Part shown: positions 35,449-44,492 of the stretch, in pieces | How positions within the stretch are numbered: the stretch's first letter is position 1 | Layout of the letters: the number at the start of each line of letters is the position of its first letter | Source of the DNA: Gemmatimonadota bacterium | GTDB taxonomy: Bacteria > Gemmatimonadota > Gemmatimonadetes > Gemmatimonadales > Gemmatimonadaceae | NCBI GenBank assembly: GCA_040388625.1 | Contig: JAZKBK010000003.1 | Location: 124,001 to 188,000 of the forward strand | DNA: 64,000 nt | Reading direction: 5' to 3' | Notes under the pieces: generated by a model | What the model was told of the DNA's origin: nothing | The model's database searches: none | Seen by the model: the letters and a program-made list of their open reading frames with translations, nothing else | Program-made: the position numbers and the translations under genes

Positions 35449-35925
35449 ATGCCATCCTCTACCGACCGCATCGAAGAGTCCGTCGTCCTTTCCGCCCCGC
35501 GCGCACGCGTCTGGCGCGCGCTCACTGACGTCCGCGAGTTCACGCAATGGTTCGGCGTCGAGCTCACCGCGGCTTTTGAACCCGGCGCTGTCATCAACGG
35601 ACACGTTACGAATGTGGGTTACGAGCATGTCACGATGACGATCTGGGTCGAAGCAATCGAGCCGCAGCACGCATTCTCCTTTCGCTGGCATCCGAACGCA
35701 ATCGACATGTCGGCCGACTATTCTACCGAACCGACCACGCTCGTCGTATTCACGATCGATGAAGTGCCCGAAGGTACTCTGCTCGTCGTAGTAGAATCAG
35801 GTTTCGACGCGTTGCCAGAGTCGCGGCGGACGCCTGCGTTCACCAGCAACAGCAAGGGCTGGGAGGCGCAGATGCGGCGGATCGCGAAGTATCTCGCGGA
35901 GAATTCCGGTCCGTCAGTCGTATGA
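35449..35925 (+). CDS. SRPBCC/AHSA1-domain protein
   Basis: A 158-residue START-like protein of the Aha1 C-terminal/SRPBCC type. IEESVVLSAPRARVWRALTDVREFTQWFGVE is the diagnostic N-terminus, and ESGFDALPESRRTPAFTSNSKGWEAQMRRIAKYL is the long C-terminal helix. Members bind hydrophobic ligands and have many roles. It follows the VOC gene by 27 bp in the same direction and may be cotranscribed. Confidence 0.88.
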   Translation: MPSSTDRIEESVVLSAPRARVWRALTDVREFTQWFGVELTAAFEPGAVINGHVTNVGYEHVTMTIWVEAIEPQHAFSFRWHPNAIDMSADYSTEPTTLVVFTIDEVPEGTLLVVVESGFDALPESRRTPAFTSNSKGWEAQMRRIAKYLAENSGPSVV

Positions 35926-35938
35926 TGCTAGTGCGACA

Positions 35939-35969
35939 CGTTCGGATTTTTCACCGCGCGATCCGAACG
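35939..35969. terminator. Hairpin between converging genes
   Basis: CGTTCGGAT (35939-35947) pairs perfectly with ATCCGAACG (35961-35969) around a 13-nt loop, between the SRPBCC stop and the converging membrane gene. No T-run follows on either strand, so a Rho-independent role is only possible. Confidence 0.4.
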
Positions 35970-36019
35970 AGTCACACATTGTTCACTACGACTGTGGCTC
36001 CAGCAACAGCGGGTGTACC

Positions 36020-36442
36020 TTACGCAAGCCAGCCGCTCCTCGTCGCCTTGCTCGCGAGCAGTGCCAGCACCAACGCTACCACCAGCACGACACATTGCAG
36101 AACGACCGCCGTCGATCCAGCCTGCGACATCGCGCCGCTCATGCCGAACAGCGATACGTCCTGAAGGATCACGCCGAGCAGTGACAGAACCAGCAGTGGA
36201 TACGCCCACCGCTTGCCGACGATCAAACCGATGCATCCAAGCGCACCAGCGCACACAGCAATACCCGTCGCAGCGATCGACCATGCAGGACGGGCTGCAT
36301 ACATAGCCTGCTGCGCGGCGCTCAGCTTCGCGACATCTGCTGGAGTGAGGCGGAGATCCATGACAAACGCGGCGACACCGATCAAGTTCCAGATCAGTGC
36401 AACAATACCAACGGGCTTGAGCCACTTCGGTGTTGCAGTCAT
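36020..36442 (-). CDS. Four-helix integral membrane protein
   Basis: A 140-residue membrane protein with four predicted segments: VGIVALIWNLIGVAAFVMDL, WSIAATGIAVCAGALGCIGLIV, YPLLVLSLLGVILQDVSLFG and VLQCVVLVVALVLALLA. A conserved-looking loop, LTPADVAKLSAAQQAMYAARPAW, joins the first two, a pattern seen in small proteins annotated as sugar-transporter-like. The function is unknown. Confidence 0.7.
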   Translation of the reverse strand: MTATPKWLKPVGIVALIWNLIGVAAFVMDLRLTPADVAKLSAAQQAMYAARPAWSIAATGIAVCAGALGCIGLIVGKRWAYPLLVLSLLGVILQDVSLFGMSGAMSQAGSTAVVLQCVVLVVALVLALLASKATRSGWLA

Positions 36443-36499
36443 ATCGATCCCCCTGGGTGTGAGTGCGTCGATGACTTCCTGCGGTCCAACCGTAAGGAG

Positions 36500-38041
36500 C
36501 TACGCGGGCACCTGAGCGACGTTCCATTCCAGCGCTCTCGCCATCGCTCGCGCATTCTCGAAGCGACCGGCGGGGTCCTTGGTGAGCGCTCGCATGAGTA
36601 TGGCGTCGAGCTCCGGCGGAATGTCCGCAACGTGGGTCGATGGCGCGGGCGGCGTCTCGTACAGATGCGCCGCAAGCATCTGCATCGAATTCCGTCCGGC
36701 GAACGGTGAGCGACCGGTGACGAGAAAGTATCCGAGTGCGCCGAGGCTGTAGATATCCGACGATGCGCTGATCTCGTTCGGATCACCGCACTGCTCGGGG
36801 CTCATGAATTCCGGTGTTCCGACGATCATTCCGGCCTGCGTCAGAGTCGCGCCCATCGCACCGGCGCTCCCAGTGCCGCGCGCAGTGACCAGACCAAAGT
36901 CGAGCAGCTTCGCGACGTCCGGCATTCCGCCGCGATTGCCCAGTATCACGTTGCTCGGCTTGATGTCGCGATGCACGAGTCCGCGATCGTGCGCTTCGGC
37001 GAGCGCGCCGCAGAGCTGCATCAGAACGTGAACGGCGCGCGATACGTGCATTGGACCGTCGCGCTCGACGATCTTCTCGAGCGTCTCGCCGTCGAGCAAT
37101 TCCATGACACAGTAGAACGTACCGTCCTCGGAGCGGCCATAGTCGAAGAGTTGCACAGTGTTGGGATGTGTGAGCTGCGCCGTCGCCTGAGCTTCGCGCT
37201 CGAAGCGAGCGAGCGCATCGGGACTGCCCGCCTGCTCGGCGCTGATCAGCTTGATCGCGACCGGGCGGCGCAACATCCGATGCTCGCCGCGAAAAACATC
37301 GCCCATGCCACCCGAACCAAGCTGCTCGCCGAGCGTGTATTGTCCAAGTTCGCGCGCTGCCGCCTCGCGACGCACCACGATCTCGTATCGATAAGACCCA
37401 AACCAGATGATGAGCCCTGTGAGCGTCAGCACAGTGACCTTGAATCCGAACACGATTGGCGCGATCGATATTGGAAGCATGCCTGTGACGAGCGCCCACA
37501 CATCCGGCGCGAGCCCCGTCATCGCGAACAGCGCCACCGCAATCGCCGTTCGCCGCGCTGGGTTCGGAATGAGAACGCCATACGCGACCATCAGGAATAC
37601 CGCAAAGCTCGCCGTCCCAAGCGCGATGTCGATCGGCGCCTTCGAATACACGTCCTGCAGCGTCGAGTAGTCAAAGATGTTGAGCGCAAGAAAAAGTCCT
37701 GCGCCGAAGGTGAAGATGATCGCTTCGTAGAGACGTAGCCTGCCGAGTGGCCGGGGCGAGCCGGGCCGAAGCAGCTGCGCTGCGATCACGAACAGGGCAG
37801 CTACAATTACATAGAGGTATGATGACCCCGCCGAGAGTGGTGCCGTTGCAGTGCGCGCGCGCATGATCGGCGAGAGTGTGCCAAAGATTGCGCCACCGGC
37901 GTTGTAAGCTGCGCATACCCAGGCAACTGCACGAAGTCGCCGCTGAAGCGTGGCGCGCAGCTCCTCACTGTTGCTGAAGTCGTCGCGGTGAGTGCCGGCG
38001 CGTCGGAAGCGGGCGGCGAGCTTGGGGGTCGGCATCGCCAT
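36500..38041 (-). CDS. Membrane-anchored Ser/Thr protein kinase with N-terminal 6TM domain
   Basis: A 513-residue protein. Residues about 36-235 form six membrane segments, and the rest is a complete Hanks-type kinase. The glycine loop is GSGGMGDVF, the ATP lysine is in VAIKLI, the catalytic loop is HRDIKPSNV, the metal motif is DFGL, and the activation end is GTPEFMSPEQ. No extracellular sensor domain is visible; the 6TM part may itself be the sensor. The layout is inverted relative to the usual PknB order (kinase first, one TM, then sensor). It is followed by the small membrane gene on the same strand. Confidence 0.92.
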   Translation of the reverse strand: MAMPTPKLAARFRRAGTHRDDFSNSEELRATLQRRLRAVAWVCAAYNAGGAIFGTLSPIMRARTATAPLSAGSSYLYVIVAALFVIAAQLLRPGSPRPLGRLRLYEAIIFTFGAGLFLALNIFDYSTLQDVYSKAPIDIALGTASFAVFLMVAYGVLIPNPARRTAIAVALFAMTGLAPDVWALVTGMLPISIAPIVFGFKVTVLTLTGLIIWFGSYRYEIVVRREAAARELGQYTLGEQLGSGGMGDVFRGEHRMLRRPVAIKLISAEQAGSPDALARFEREAQATAQLTHPNTVQLFDYGRSEDGTFYCVMELLDGETLEKIVERDGPMHVSRAVHVLMQLCGALAEAHDRGLVHRDIKPSNVILGNRGGMPDVAKLLDFGLVTARGTGSAGAMGATLTQAGMIVGTPEFMSPEQCGDPNEISASSDIYSLGALGYFLVTGRSPFAGRNSMQMLAAHLYETPPAPSTHVADIPPELDAILMRALTKDPAGRFENARAMARALEWNVAQVPA

Positions 38042-38101
38042 AATGATGCACCCGAACCCGGTTTCCGGCGAGGAGTCACCCGCCGCTACAGGACCTATCC
38101 C

Positions 38102-38962
38102 TCAGGTAGTCGCAATCAGAAACGACTCTCCGCTCGACGGCCGCAGTCCGTCGGTGCGGCCGGCGAAGTAGCGTTGGGCAAGATCGGCCGCGGATACATG
38201 AGCGACCGACGCGAAGCCTGCGTCCCGGGCCATCGCCAGCATCTCCCGCGGAGTGAAGAAGCTGAGGAACGGCGTCCCCGAAGCCCGGGCGTTTTTCTGG
38301 ACTTCCTTGTGCTGCTGCCGCTCCTCGCCTTCCGTGAGCTCCGCGGGCAGAAGAAACGTCATCGCCAGCGTCGAGCCAGCGGCGAGCGCCGCGAGTCGGC
38401 GCAGTGTGGCCGCGACCGCGTCTCTCGTCAGGTACATCGTGACGCCGGTGCATGCGACCACCGTCGGCAGGGTCGCATCGAAATCCGCATCATCCGCGAG
38501 CCGGTCCCACCAGTCATCGCCTGCCTCGAAGTCGACCGGCACCAATCGCAGCCAGTCTGGAATGCCGAAGCCAAGGTCGATCAGGCGCTGCCGCTTCCAT
38601 GCCTGCGTCTCCGGCTGGTCGATCTCGAATATCCGTATGCGCGAGGTGATCCCCGGCCTGCGCTGCGCGAAGGTATCGAGTCCGGCGCCGAGTATGAGGT
38701 ACTGTGTGACGCCGAGTGCGGCCTGTTCGGTGACAAGGTCATCGACGAAGCGAGCGCGGGCAACGATGCCTGCCCGGAACCCGCGCGTGCCTTGACGATC
38801 CATGTCGGGCCGGCTGCGCCAATTGTCGTCAGGCGCGACAAGCTCGAGACCGATGGTGTCTCTGATGACGTGTGGAGATGCATCGACCTCGACGTGCAGA
38901 GCGCGCCACAACGCGACGCGCACCGCCGAGCTGTCCGGAACCGCGGTCGGTTTTTCCTGCAT
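38102..38962 (-). CDS. Class I SAM-dependent methyltransferase, LCMT-like
   Basis: A 286-residue protein of the leucine carboxyl methyltransferase-like family found in actinobacteria and other soil bacteria. The SAM-binding motif is YLILGAGLDTFAQR, and FEIDQPETQAWKRQRL is motif II. VVACTGVTMYLTRDAV and FLSFFTPREMLAMARDAGF are typical further on. The substrate is unknown; O-methylation of a carboxylate or polyketide-like compound is a family possibility. It lies 39 bp after the isoprenylcysteine-methyltransferase-like gene. Confidence 0.88.
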   Translation of the reverse strand: MQEKPTAVPDSSAVRVALWRALHVEVDASPHVIRDTIGLELVAPDDNWRSRPDMDRQGTRGFRAGIVARARFVDDLVTEQAALGVTQYLILGAGLDTFAQRRPGITSRIRIFEIDQPETQAWKRQRLIDLGFGIPDWLRLVPVDFEAGDDWWDRLADDADFDATLPTVVACTGVTMYLTRDAVAATLRRLAALAAGSTLAMTFLLPAELTEGEERQQHKEVQKNARASGTPFLSFFTPREMLAMARDAGFASVAHVSAADLAQRYFAGRTDGLRPSSGESFLIATT

Positions 38963-39001
38963 AGTGAAAGGAAGCTAATCGCGTGACGTGGCGATCGAGC
39001 G

Positions 39002-39463
39002 TCACAGCCACCGACGTACGCGTGCCTGATAGCTTGTGTATTCGTTGCCGAAGAGCTTTGCGAGCGCGCGCTCCTCGGGTGCGATCTGGAAGCGGTCCAT
39101 GTAGAATACAAAGGCAACCAGCCCGAGCAGCGCCCATGCCGAAGACAGGAATACCGCCCATGCACCCAGAATCCACGCAAGGCCGACGTACATGGGGTTG
39201 CGTGTGATTCGAAATACGCCCGAGCTGACCAGAGAAGATGCCCGCTCCGGTGTCGTGGGATTTACCGTCGTTCGCGCTCGACGAAACGCCCTGACGCCGG
39301 CAATGCTGAAGCCGATGCCAATCAACGCCATTACTGCAGCCGCAGTGAAGCGCAGCGTGTCGGGCAGATGGAGCAACGGCGCGAACCGGGATGTGCCCCA
39401 CATCGCGACTGCGATGACTGCTGCAACCACCGGCGGTGGCACCTTTACTTCGAGTGATTTCAT
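39002..39463 (-). CDS. Isoprenylcysteine carboxyl methyltransferase-like membrane protein
   Basis: A 153-residue membrane protein of the ICMT/PEMT fold. The hallmark RITRNPMYVGLAWILGAWAVFLSS (RHPxYxG-type SAM-binding loop), the EERALAKLFGNEYTSYQARVRRWL end and four membrane segments are present. Bacterial members methylate lipids or other small molecules, and their substrates are mostly unknown. ATG 39463 (MKSLEVKVPPP) is chosen; longer frames upstream overlap the neighbouring gene. Confidence 0.88.
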   Translation of the reverse strand: MKSLEVKVPPPVVAAVIAVAMWGTSRFAPLLHLPDTLRFTAAAVMALIGIGFSIAGVRAFRRARTTVNPTTPERASSLVSSGVFRITRNPMYVGLAWILGAWAVFLSSAWALLGLVAFVFYMDRFQIAPEERALAKLFGNEYTSYQARVRRWL

Positions 39464-39540
39464 GGACGCGCTCGCGATGGGGTAGGATCGGTTCAAGCGC
39501 CAGATTGGACCGCTCGTCTCATCGGGCGAGCGCCGACCTG

Positions 39541-39861
39541 TTACGCTATGTGAAACCGATCGAGGTAGATGATGAGGCCAAAGATCGCCTGCACGGCACT
39601 CACAACGAGCCACGTGACAGCGGGACGATCGCGCCAGAGCCATCGTCCGAGCGCTACGATGATGACGCCCGTGACGATGAGAATGAGGAAGAAACCGAAC
39701 ACGTGGTGCGTGTATGCCATGCGGCTTCCGCCGATGGCGCTCGCGGCGAGCAAATGACCGAGCAAGCCAACTGCGAAAAGTGCGACAACGAGGCCGCGCC
39801 ACAACGGGCTCATCGGACCCTTCATGCCGCTGGCAGCCGGAGCCTGGGACGGATTGGACAT
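39541..39861 (-). CDS. Small three-helix membrane protein
   Basis: A 106-residue protein with three hydrophobic segments: LVVALFAVGLLGHLLAASAI, VFGFFLILIVTGVIIVALGRWLW and VTWLVVSAVQAIFGLIIYL. An excellent ribosome site (AGGAG, 5 bp before ATG 39861) supports this start. I do not recognise a family; HxxG and GGSRMAYTHH near the second segment might bind a cofactor, but that is a guess. Confidence 0.68.
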   Translation of the reverse strand: MSNPSQAPAASGMKGPMSPLWRGLVVALFAVGLLGHLLAASAIGGSRMAYTHHVFGFFLILIVTGVIIVALGRWLWRDRPAVTWLVVSAVQAIFGLIIYLDRFHIA

Positions 39862-39938
39862 CACATCTCCTTTCGTGAGGGATCGGATCGGCGAATCTCC
39901 GCAAGATACCGATCGCGCAATGCGTGGGTGCGTCGCGT

Positions 39939-40727
39939 CTACACAGTCCTGCACCGCATAGCGAGCCAACCGGTCGCCACGGCCGTGTCCAGATCGGCGA
40001 TCAGCAAGCCTTCCTTGCCGTACGGCTGCCACCCAAGCACTGTCCCGTCAGGATGCACTACTGCCGATGTCGTCGGCGATCCGCCGCTCGCGTAGTTGAC
40101 GCTCGCGAAATAACAGCTGTTCTCCGCGGCGCGGCACAGCATCGCCTTCTCGTGAAACGTGTTCAGGGGATCAGCGAAGCTGGTGGGCTGATAGCCGCCC
40201 GGTTCGGCCTCGGCGAAATGCGGATGGAACACTATGTGCGCACCGCGCTGCGCGGGCCAACGCACCGTCTCCGGGTAGCGCCACCCCTCGTGGCAGATAG
40301 CCACGCCGAACTTCAGCGGACCAACCTGGAAGCACTCGCGCTGCGTACCCGGCGAGTAGAAACTCTCCTCTGACGGGTCCAGCTGCACCTTGTCCTGGAA
40401 ACCGGCGATCGTTCCGTCTCGATCGATGACCAGCGCAGTCAGCCGCGGCGCGCCGTCGACCACGCGCTCGGTTCCAAGCACCACCGCGACGCCAGTATCT
40501 GCCGCTACTTTGGCAATCGATGACCACGCGCGCTCGAGGAAGGCGGCATCGATCGGTGGCACCATCCTGCCCGTCGCACGATAGCCCGGGACGTAGCACT
40601 CCGGAAAGCACACGATGAGCGCCCCCTCGACCGACGCCTGCTGGATAGCAGCATGGGCCAGCGCGACCGACTCATCGGGCGTGGCCGCGTACCGTAAGTT
40701 GGCGAGTGCAATTCTGACTGTACTCAT
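39939..40727 (-). CDS. Nitrilase-superfamily carbon-nitrogen hydrolase
   Basis: A 262-residue amidohydrolase. The Glu-Lys-Cys triad is clear: FPECYVPGYR (Glu43), GFQDKVQLDPSEE (Lys113) and GVAICHEGWRYPE (Cys145). Length fits a small amidase such as omega-amidase or N-carbamoyl-type enzymes. ATG 40727 (MSTVRIALANL) is chosen. It lies 111 bp after the acetamidase-like gene on the same strand, and both act on C-N bonds. Confidence 0.92.
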   Translation of the reverse strand: MSTVRIALANLRYAATPDESVALAHAAIQQASVEGALIVCFPECYVPGYRATGRMVPPIDAAFLERAWSSIAKVAADTGVAVVLGTERVVDGAPRLTALVIDRDGTIAGFQDKVQLDPSEESFYSPGTQRECFQVGPLKFGVAICHEGWRYPETVRWPAQRGAHIVFHPHFAEAEPGGYQPTSFADPLNTFHEKAMLCRAAENSCYFASVNYASGGSPTTSAVVHPDGTVLGWQPYGKEGLLIADLDTAVATGWLAMRCRTV

Positions 40728-40838
40728 TTCGGGGCTGGGTCGAATGATCAATTAGTACACTATGGACTCGTGGCTGTCACGGCAAAACGCAGCACCAACG
40801 TCCTGTTTGGTGACAGCATGCGGATTCAGATGTGAATC

Positions 40839-41987
40839 CTACGATGTATGCCGCGCACCCGGCACTGTACTCTTCTCGATCTTCACCATCACGGTATACT
40901 CCGGATCAACCAGCTGGATGATCGGCGCCTTCGCGTTCTGCGCGACGAATTGATATGCGTCCATGACCGACATCCCGGACTGCGCGCGCACCCATCCGAT
41001 CATCGCCTTGAATGCGACGCGCGCGGCGTCCTCGAGCGGACGACCCGAACCGACAAAGATTATCTCGTCGGCGTTCTCGATTCGCGGGATTGGCGTCGCA
41101 CTCTTCCTGATCAGCTCGACGTACACCTCGACGTTCAGTGCACCTTCGATCGCAGCACCCATGATCTCGCCTTCGCCCATCGCGTAGTGGCCATCGCCGA
41201 AGGACAAGAGAGCGCCGGGTACGTTAACGCCCAGATAAACCGTATTTCCTGCACGCACCTCGGGACAGTCCATATTGCCGCCGAAGTTGCCGGGCACGAT
41301 CGTGGTACGAACTTCGCCACCCGCCGGCGCGACGCCGATGCAGCCAAGGAACGGCGCCAGCGGTACCGACCACGAATACTTGCCGTCGGCCGACGTGGCT
41401 CGAGCCGCAGTGCGCTTCGCGTCCACGTCGTATCGCCACGTCGTCTCCGGGAAATCCGGTCCGAGCATCGCGGTCTGATCGTTGCCGACGAGTGCACCAA
41501 ACCCCGGACTGAAAGACGATACCGCATATGAGCGCGCAGGCTCGAGTTTCACGATGTGAATCGCGACCGTATCACCCGGCTCGGCGCCATCCACGTAGAA
41601 CGGGCCCGTCTGCGGATTGTCGTGGCCGGCGGCCATCTTTCGGGACGGGAGATCCGCCGCAGTCTTCACTGCGCCGTCGAAGCAGTCTTCCGTCCACGTA
41701 GCGATGCGCGTGCCCGACTTGATGTGCTGTTTCGGGGGCGCGCCGCCGAACGTGTACACGAGATCGGCGTGCTGAGGGATCCAGTCGAGCGTCGGTGCGT
41801 CGGCGGGAATATTCGCGACACTGGTTGGCGCTGCCGCGGTCGCCATCGCGGTCCCGGCCGCTGGCGCTACGTCGCTCGAAGCAACAGAATCACCGCCCGA
41901 CGACTCGCGTGTGCCGTCCTTGCACGCTGCCATTACGCCAAGGACGCCGAGCGGTGCACTGATGAGGAACTGTCTGCGTGTGTTCAT
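40839..41987 (-). CDS. Acetamidase/formamidase family protein, Tat-exported lipoprotein
   Basis: A 382-residue protein. The N-terminus has a twin-arginine motif (NTRRQFLIS) and a lipobox (GVMAAC), suggesting Tat export followed by lipid anchoring. The catalytic domain has the FmdA/AmdA features GPFYVDGAEPGDTVAIHI, FLGCIGVAPAGGEVRTTIVPGNFGGNMDCPEVRAGNTVYLGVNVPGALLSFGDGHYAMGEGEIMGAAIE. Most members are cytoplasmic, so an exported version is notable. ATG 41987 is chosen, since the upstream in-frame sequence is unlike a protein. Confidence 0.9.
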   Translation of the reverse strand: MNTRRQFLISAPLGVLGVMAACKDGTRESSGGDSVASSDVAPAAGTAMATAAAPTSVANIPADAPTLDWIPQHADLVYTFGGAPPKQHIKSGTRIATWTEDCFDGAVKTAADLPSRKMAAGHDNPQTGPFYVDGAEPGDTVAIHIVKLEPARSYAVSSFSPGFGALVGNDQTAMLGPDFPETTWRYDVDAKRTAARATSADGKYSWSVPLAPFLGCIGVAPAGGEVRTTIVPGNFGGNMDCPEVRAGNTVYLGVNVPGALLSFGDGHYAMGEGEIMGAAIEGALNVEVYVELIRKSATPIPRIENADEIIFVGSGRPLEDAARVAFKAMIGWVRAQSGMSVMDAYQFVAQNAKAPIIQLVDPEYTVMVKIEKSTVPGARHTS

Positions 41988-42045
41988 GCTAGCTTGCCAT
42001 TGGGTTTGCGATCGTGAGGGGTAATGCGTCCGCCGGAACCGGGAA

Positions 42046-42195
42046 TCATAGTTGCCACAATCCGTGATCGGCGTCTCCCTGGATGTAGATGGCGAACGTA
42101 CCCTTTCCCGGAATCTCCATCGCGGGATGCGCAACGAAGGCACGGTGCCTCGTCACAGCATCCGAGGCGACGATCTCGGGGAAATGTATCTTCAT
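42046..42195 (-). pseudogene. VOC-family remnant
   Basis: A 49-codon frame with a good ribosome site (GGGAG) whose last part, EIPGKGTFAIYIQGDADHGLWQL, looks like the C-terminal strand and metal-ligand turn of a VOC protein. The first 25 residues do not complete the domain. It lies 58 bp after a full-length VOC gene and is probably an internally deleted relic; a short expressed peptide cannot be excluded. Confidence 0.45.
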
Positions 42196-42253
42196 TCGAG
42201 CTCCCGTGTGTTTGCGGTATGACGCGCTGGCGCGGCTGCAGGCGCGCGGGACG

Positions 42254-42628
42254 CTATGCCTGAGTAAAGCGTAACGTGTTGCCGTCGGGATCATTGACGT
42301 AAAACTCGCGCGTGCCCCAGGTCTGCTCGAGTGGACCTTCGTGCACTTCGTGCGGCGCCTCAGGGTTGCCGGGCGTCTCGAGTCCCCGTTCGCGGAACGT
42401 CCGAAACAGTGCGTCGATGTCAGTGGTCGTGACGACGACTACGGCACCGAAGACTCCATCGCCGCTGTGGCTCGAGAGGAACAGGTGGGCGCCATCGCGG
42501 GCGAGAACGCTGAACGACGGATCGTCCAGCGCGTCGTCGCCATCGACGCGTTCGAAATCGAGAATGCGTGTGTAGAAATCGACTGACCGTCGCATGTTGC
42601 TGCAGCGTAGCGTCGCAATGATTGTCAT
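42254..42628 (-). CDS. VOC family (glyoxalase-like) protein
   Basis: A 124-residue VOC protein. [27 protein letters not shown] is the N-terminal module; [36 protein letters not shown] and [19 protein letters not shown] form the second, with the Asp-Pro-Asp-Gly turn. The fold fits bleomycin-binding or glyoxalase-like proteins. Its ATG overlaps the stop of the upstream membrane protein (ATGA), and that stop lies at the edge of a REP-like hairpin, so its expression may depend on this junction. Confidence 0.87.
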   Translation of the reverse strand: MTIIATLRCSNMRRSVDFYTRILDFERVDGDDALDDPSFSVLARDGAHLFLSSHSGDGVFGAVVVVTTTDIDALFRTFRERGLETPGNPEAPHEVHEGPLEQTWGTREFYVNDPDGNTLRFTQA

Positions 42629-44136
42629 TGGGAAAAACCGGGGTCAGAGTACGTTTTCCGTAGCGGAAATGTACTCTGACCCCGGTTTTCTCCCCGCTGC
42701 ACGCTTCGGATCAACAATGCCGCCAGGCCCACGATGATACCAACGTACAGGTACTGTGTCAGCGAGACGCCGGTACCGAAGGGAAACCAGATACCTGGCA
42801 CGCCCAACGCCGTCAGTGCACCGCTGAATTGGCTGGCGGCGACAAACAGCACGACGATGAACGTGAGCAGACGATCCGGCTGCCGTCTGCGCAGTCCGAC
42901 GATGGCGGTCGCCAGCAGCACGACGGCCAGCGGGACGCGCCATATCTGATTCAGCATGGCATACATGCCGTGAGGCAGTGTCAACCCCAGCACAGCACTC
43001 AGCACGGTCACCACGCTCAGCGCGGTGATGATGGCAATGGCGTATGTCAGCCATTGCCAGAGTTCGAGCTGATACCAATGTCGCCATGTCATGATCCATG
43101 CTGCCAACCCGAGCGGTACGAGAGTCTGATGCACGACGAGGTACGTGGTGAGGTCTTCATACGGCATCCAGGTGTAGACCGCCTGATTCAGCCTGTATGC
43201 GGCAGTCAGCAGAAGCGCCGAGCACAACCACTGCACGAAATGCCCGTGCGCAAGCTGCGCGCGGAAGCACCAGGCCAGCAGCGCCAGTAGCACGAATGCC
43301 AGAGGCTCGACAACTTCGACCACATAACCCTTGAACGTTTCCAGCCAATCGAGTTGGTACTGGGCGCTGATGGCGTCAATCGTGCCGAGCATGGGGGCGA
43401 TGTGGATGCCGCCCGCGTCCTGCCCGCGTCCGAGTCCGGGACGCATCCACACCCTTATCGCTATGACGGCGTCGTGCGCGTTCGCAGACTCTGGCGGCAA
43501 ACGAAAGATCTGTGGCCTGGTGCTGTAGATAACCGGCTTCGTGCCGGAAAAGTCGCCCGTCCCGCCGATCAAGGTTCCGTTCCAGAACAACTGGTAGGCG
43601 TCTTCGACATACGCCGGCGCGAGGAGGGCGATGCGGGTGTCGGCGGTGGCGTCGACGGCGACACGCATGCGGTACCACGCGTATCCCGAATAGCCATTGT
43701 GACCGCGTGCCCACCAACCGGGCACGTAATCCGTAAGACCGACATCGCCGTCGTGCGCGCCGGGAGCGGGGGTAAGGTCCACGGCCTCCCAACGCGAATC
43801 GTCAAGGCCCGGCGCGGCCCAGCGTTGGTCGTCGCCAGGACGGAAGCGCCACGGGCCCGTCAATAAGCGGGAGGACTGACCGATGCGAATCTGCATTGCC
43901 GGTGTCGTTCCGGCCTTTTCACCAGAGGTGGGGACTGCACCTGCCCCCGATTGGTCGTGTTCGACGACGTCAACGGCGACGGGTTCCGCCGGTGCTTGAT
44001 TTCGCGATGCGAACGCGTGCCCACCTGGCGCTTCCGCCGCGGCCGATTCGATGGGCAATTTTGCAACGGAAATCAGGACGATCATGCTGAGGAAACATGT
44101 CTTCACCAAACCTCCGCAACTTGATTTCAGCCTCAC
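42625..44136 (-). CDS. 7TM sensor-like protein with jelly-roll domain, C-terminus made by a REP-like repeat
   Basis: A 503-residue protein. A signal peptide (about residues 1-34) is followed by a galactose-binding-like sandwich (about 85-255: [55 protein letters not shown]). Seven or eight membrane segments then run to about residue 480 ([40 protein letters not shown] and others). This matches the 7TMR-DISM sensor layout, which normally ends in a cytoplasmic kinase, phosphatase or cyclase. Here there is no output domain: residues 483-503 are simply the translation of the REP-like hairpin. I read it as a truncated sensor, although a domain-free version may exist naturally. Confidence 0.72.
   Translation of the reverse strand: MRLKSSCGGLVKTCFLSMIVLISVAKLPIESAAAEAPGGHAFASRNQAPAEPVAVDVVEHDQSGAGAVPTSGEKAGTTPAMQIRIGQSSRLLTGPWRFRPGDDQRWAAPGLDDSRWEAVDLTPAPGAHDGDVGLTDYVPGWWARGHNGYSGYAWYRMRVAVDATADTRIALLAPAYVEDAYQLFWNGTLIGGTGDFSGTKPVIYSTRPQIFRLPPESANAHDAVIAIRVWMRPGLGRGQDAGGIHIAPMLGTIDAISAQYQLDWLETFKGYVVEVVEPLAFVLLALLAWCFRAQLAHGHFVQWLCSALLLTAAYRLNQAVYTWMPYEDLTTYLVVHQTLVPLGLAAWIMTWRHWYQLELWQWLTYAIAIITALSVVTVLSAVLGLTLPHGMYAMLNQIWRVPLAVVLLATAIVGLRRRQPDRLLTFIVVLFVAASQFSGALTALGVPGIWFPFGTGVSLTQYLYVGIIVGLAALLIRSVQRGENRGQSTFPLRKTYSDPGFSQ
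42634..42689. repeat. REP-like nested hairpin
   Basis: The 19-nt arm AAAACCGGGGTCAGAGTAC (42634-42652) has a perfect reverse complement at 42671-42689. Inside the 18-nt loop a second stem, TTTCCG (42655-42660) with CGGAAA (42664-42669), is closed by TAG. The shape and the core GGGGTCAGAGTAC resemble repeats that accompany REP-associated Y1 transposases; this likeness is from memory. It encodes the C-terminus of the adjacent membrane protein. Confidence 0.8.
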
Positions 44137-44492
44137 AAGCGGGCCATTTGATCGTGCGTGGCGCTCGAGGTTCCGACCAGAGTTCAGGGAACCGCCGCTC
44201 CTCTCCGCGTGACATTTCCCGCACCAAACAACTGATCACTGTCGGACACAGTGACACTGCACATATGCGGCAGAAGATGCTTGCGTCGAACACTGCCGCA
44301 AGACATATCGTCAACGCTGACATAATGTTGACATTGACATATAGTTGCTTTACATCACGCGACCTATGGCCTTCTGCCACCGGCAACCCGATGTGAAGTT
44401 GCCGCGTTAATTGAGAGAATGACGCGCGGAAACCGCCGCGAGCTCGCCGACGAATATGTCGCGTGCTGTGATCGGAAGTGCACGGTGAGTCC
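44137..44492. other. Intergenic region with TGACAT repeats
   Basis: These 356 bp lie between the 7TM gene and the HELGH-protein gene and contain no convincing gene. TGACAT occurs three times at 44318-44323, 44329-44334 and 44335-44340, at 11- and 6-bp steps, and reads as overlapping TTGACA -35-like elements on the plus strand. No matching plus-strand gene follows. The repeats may be a regulator site for the 7TM gene, 180-200 bp away. Confidence 0.4.
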
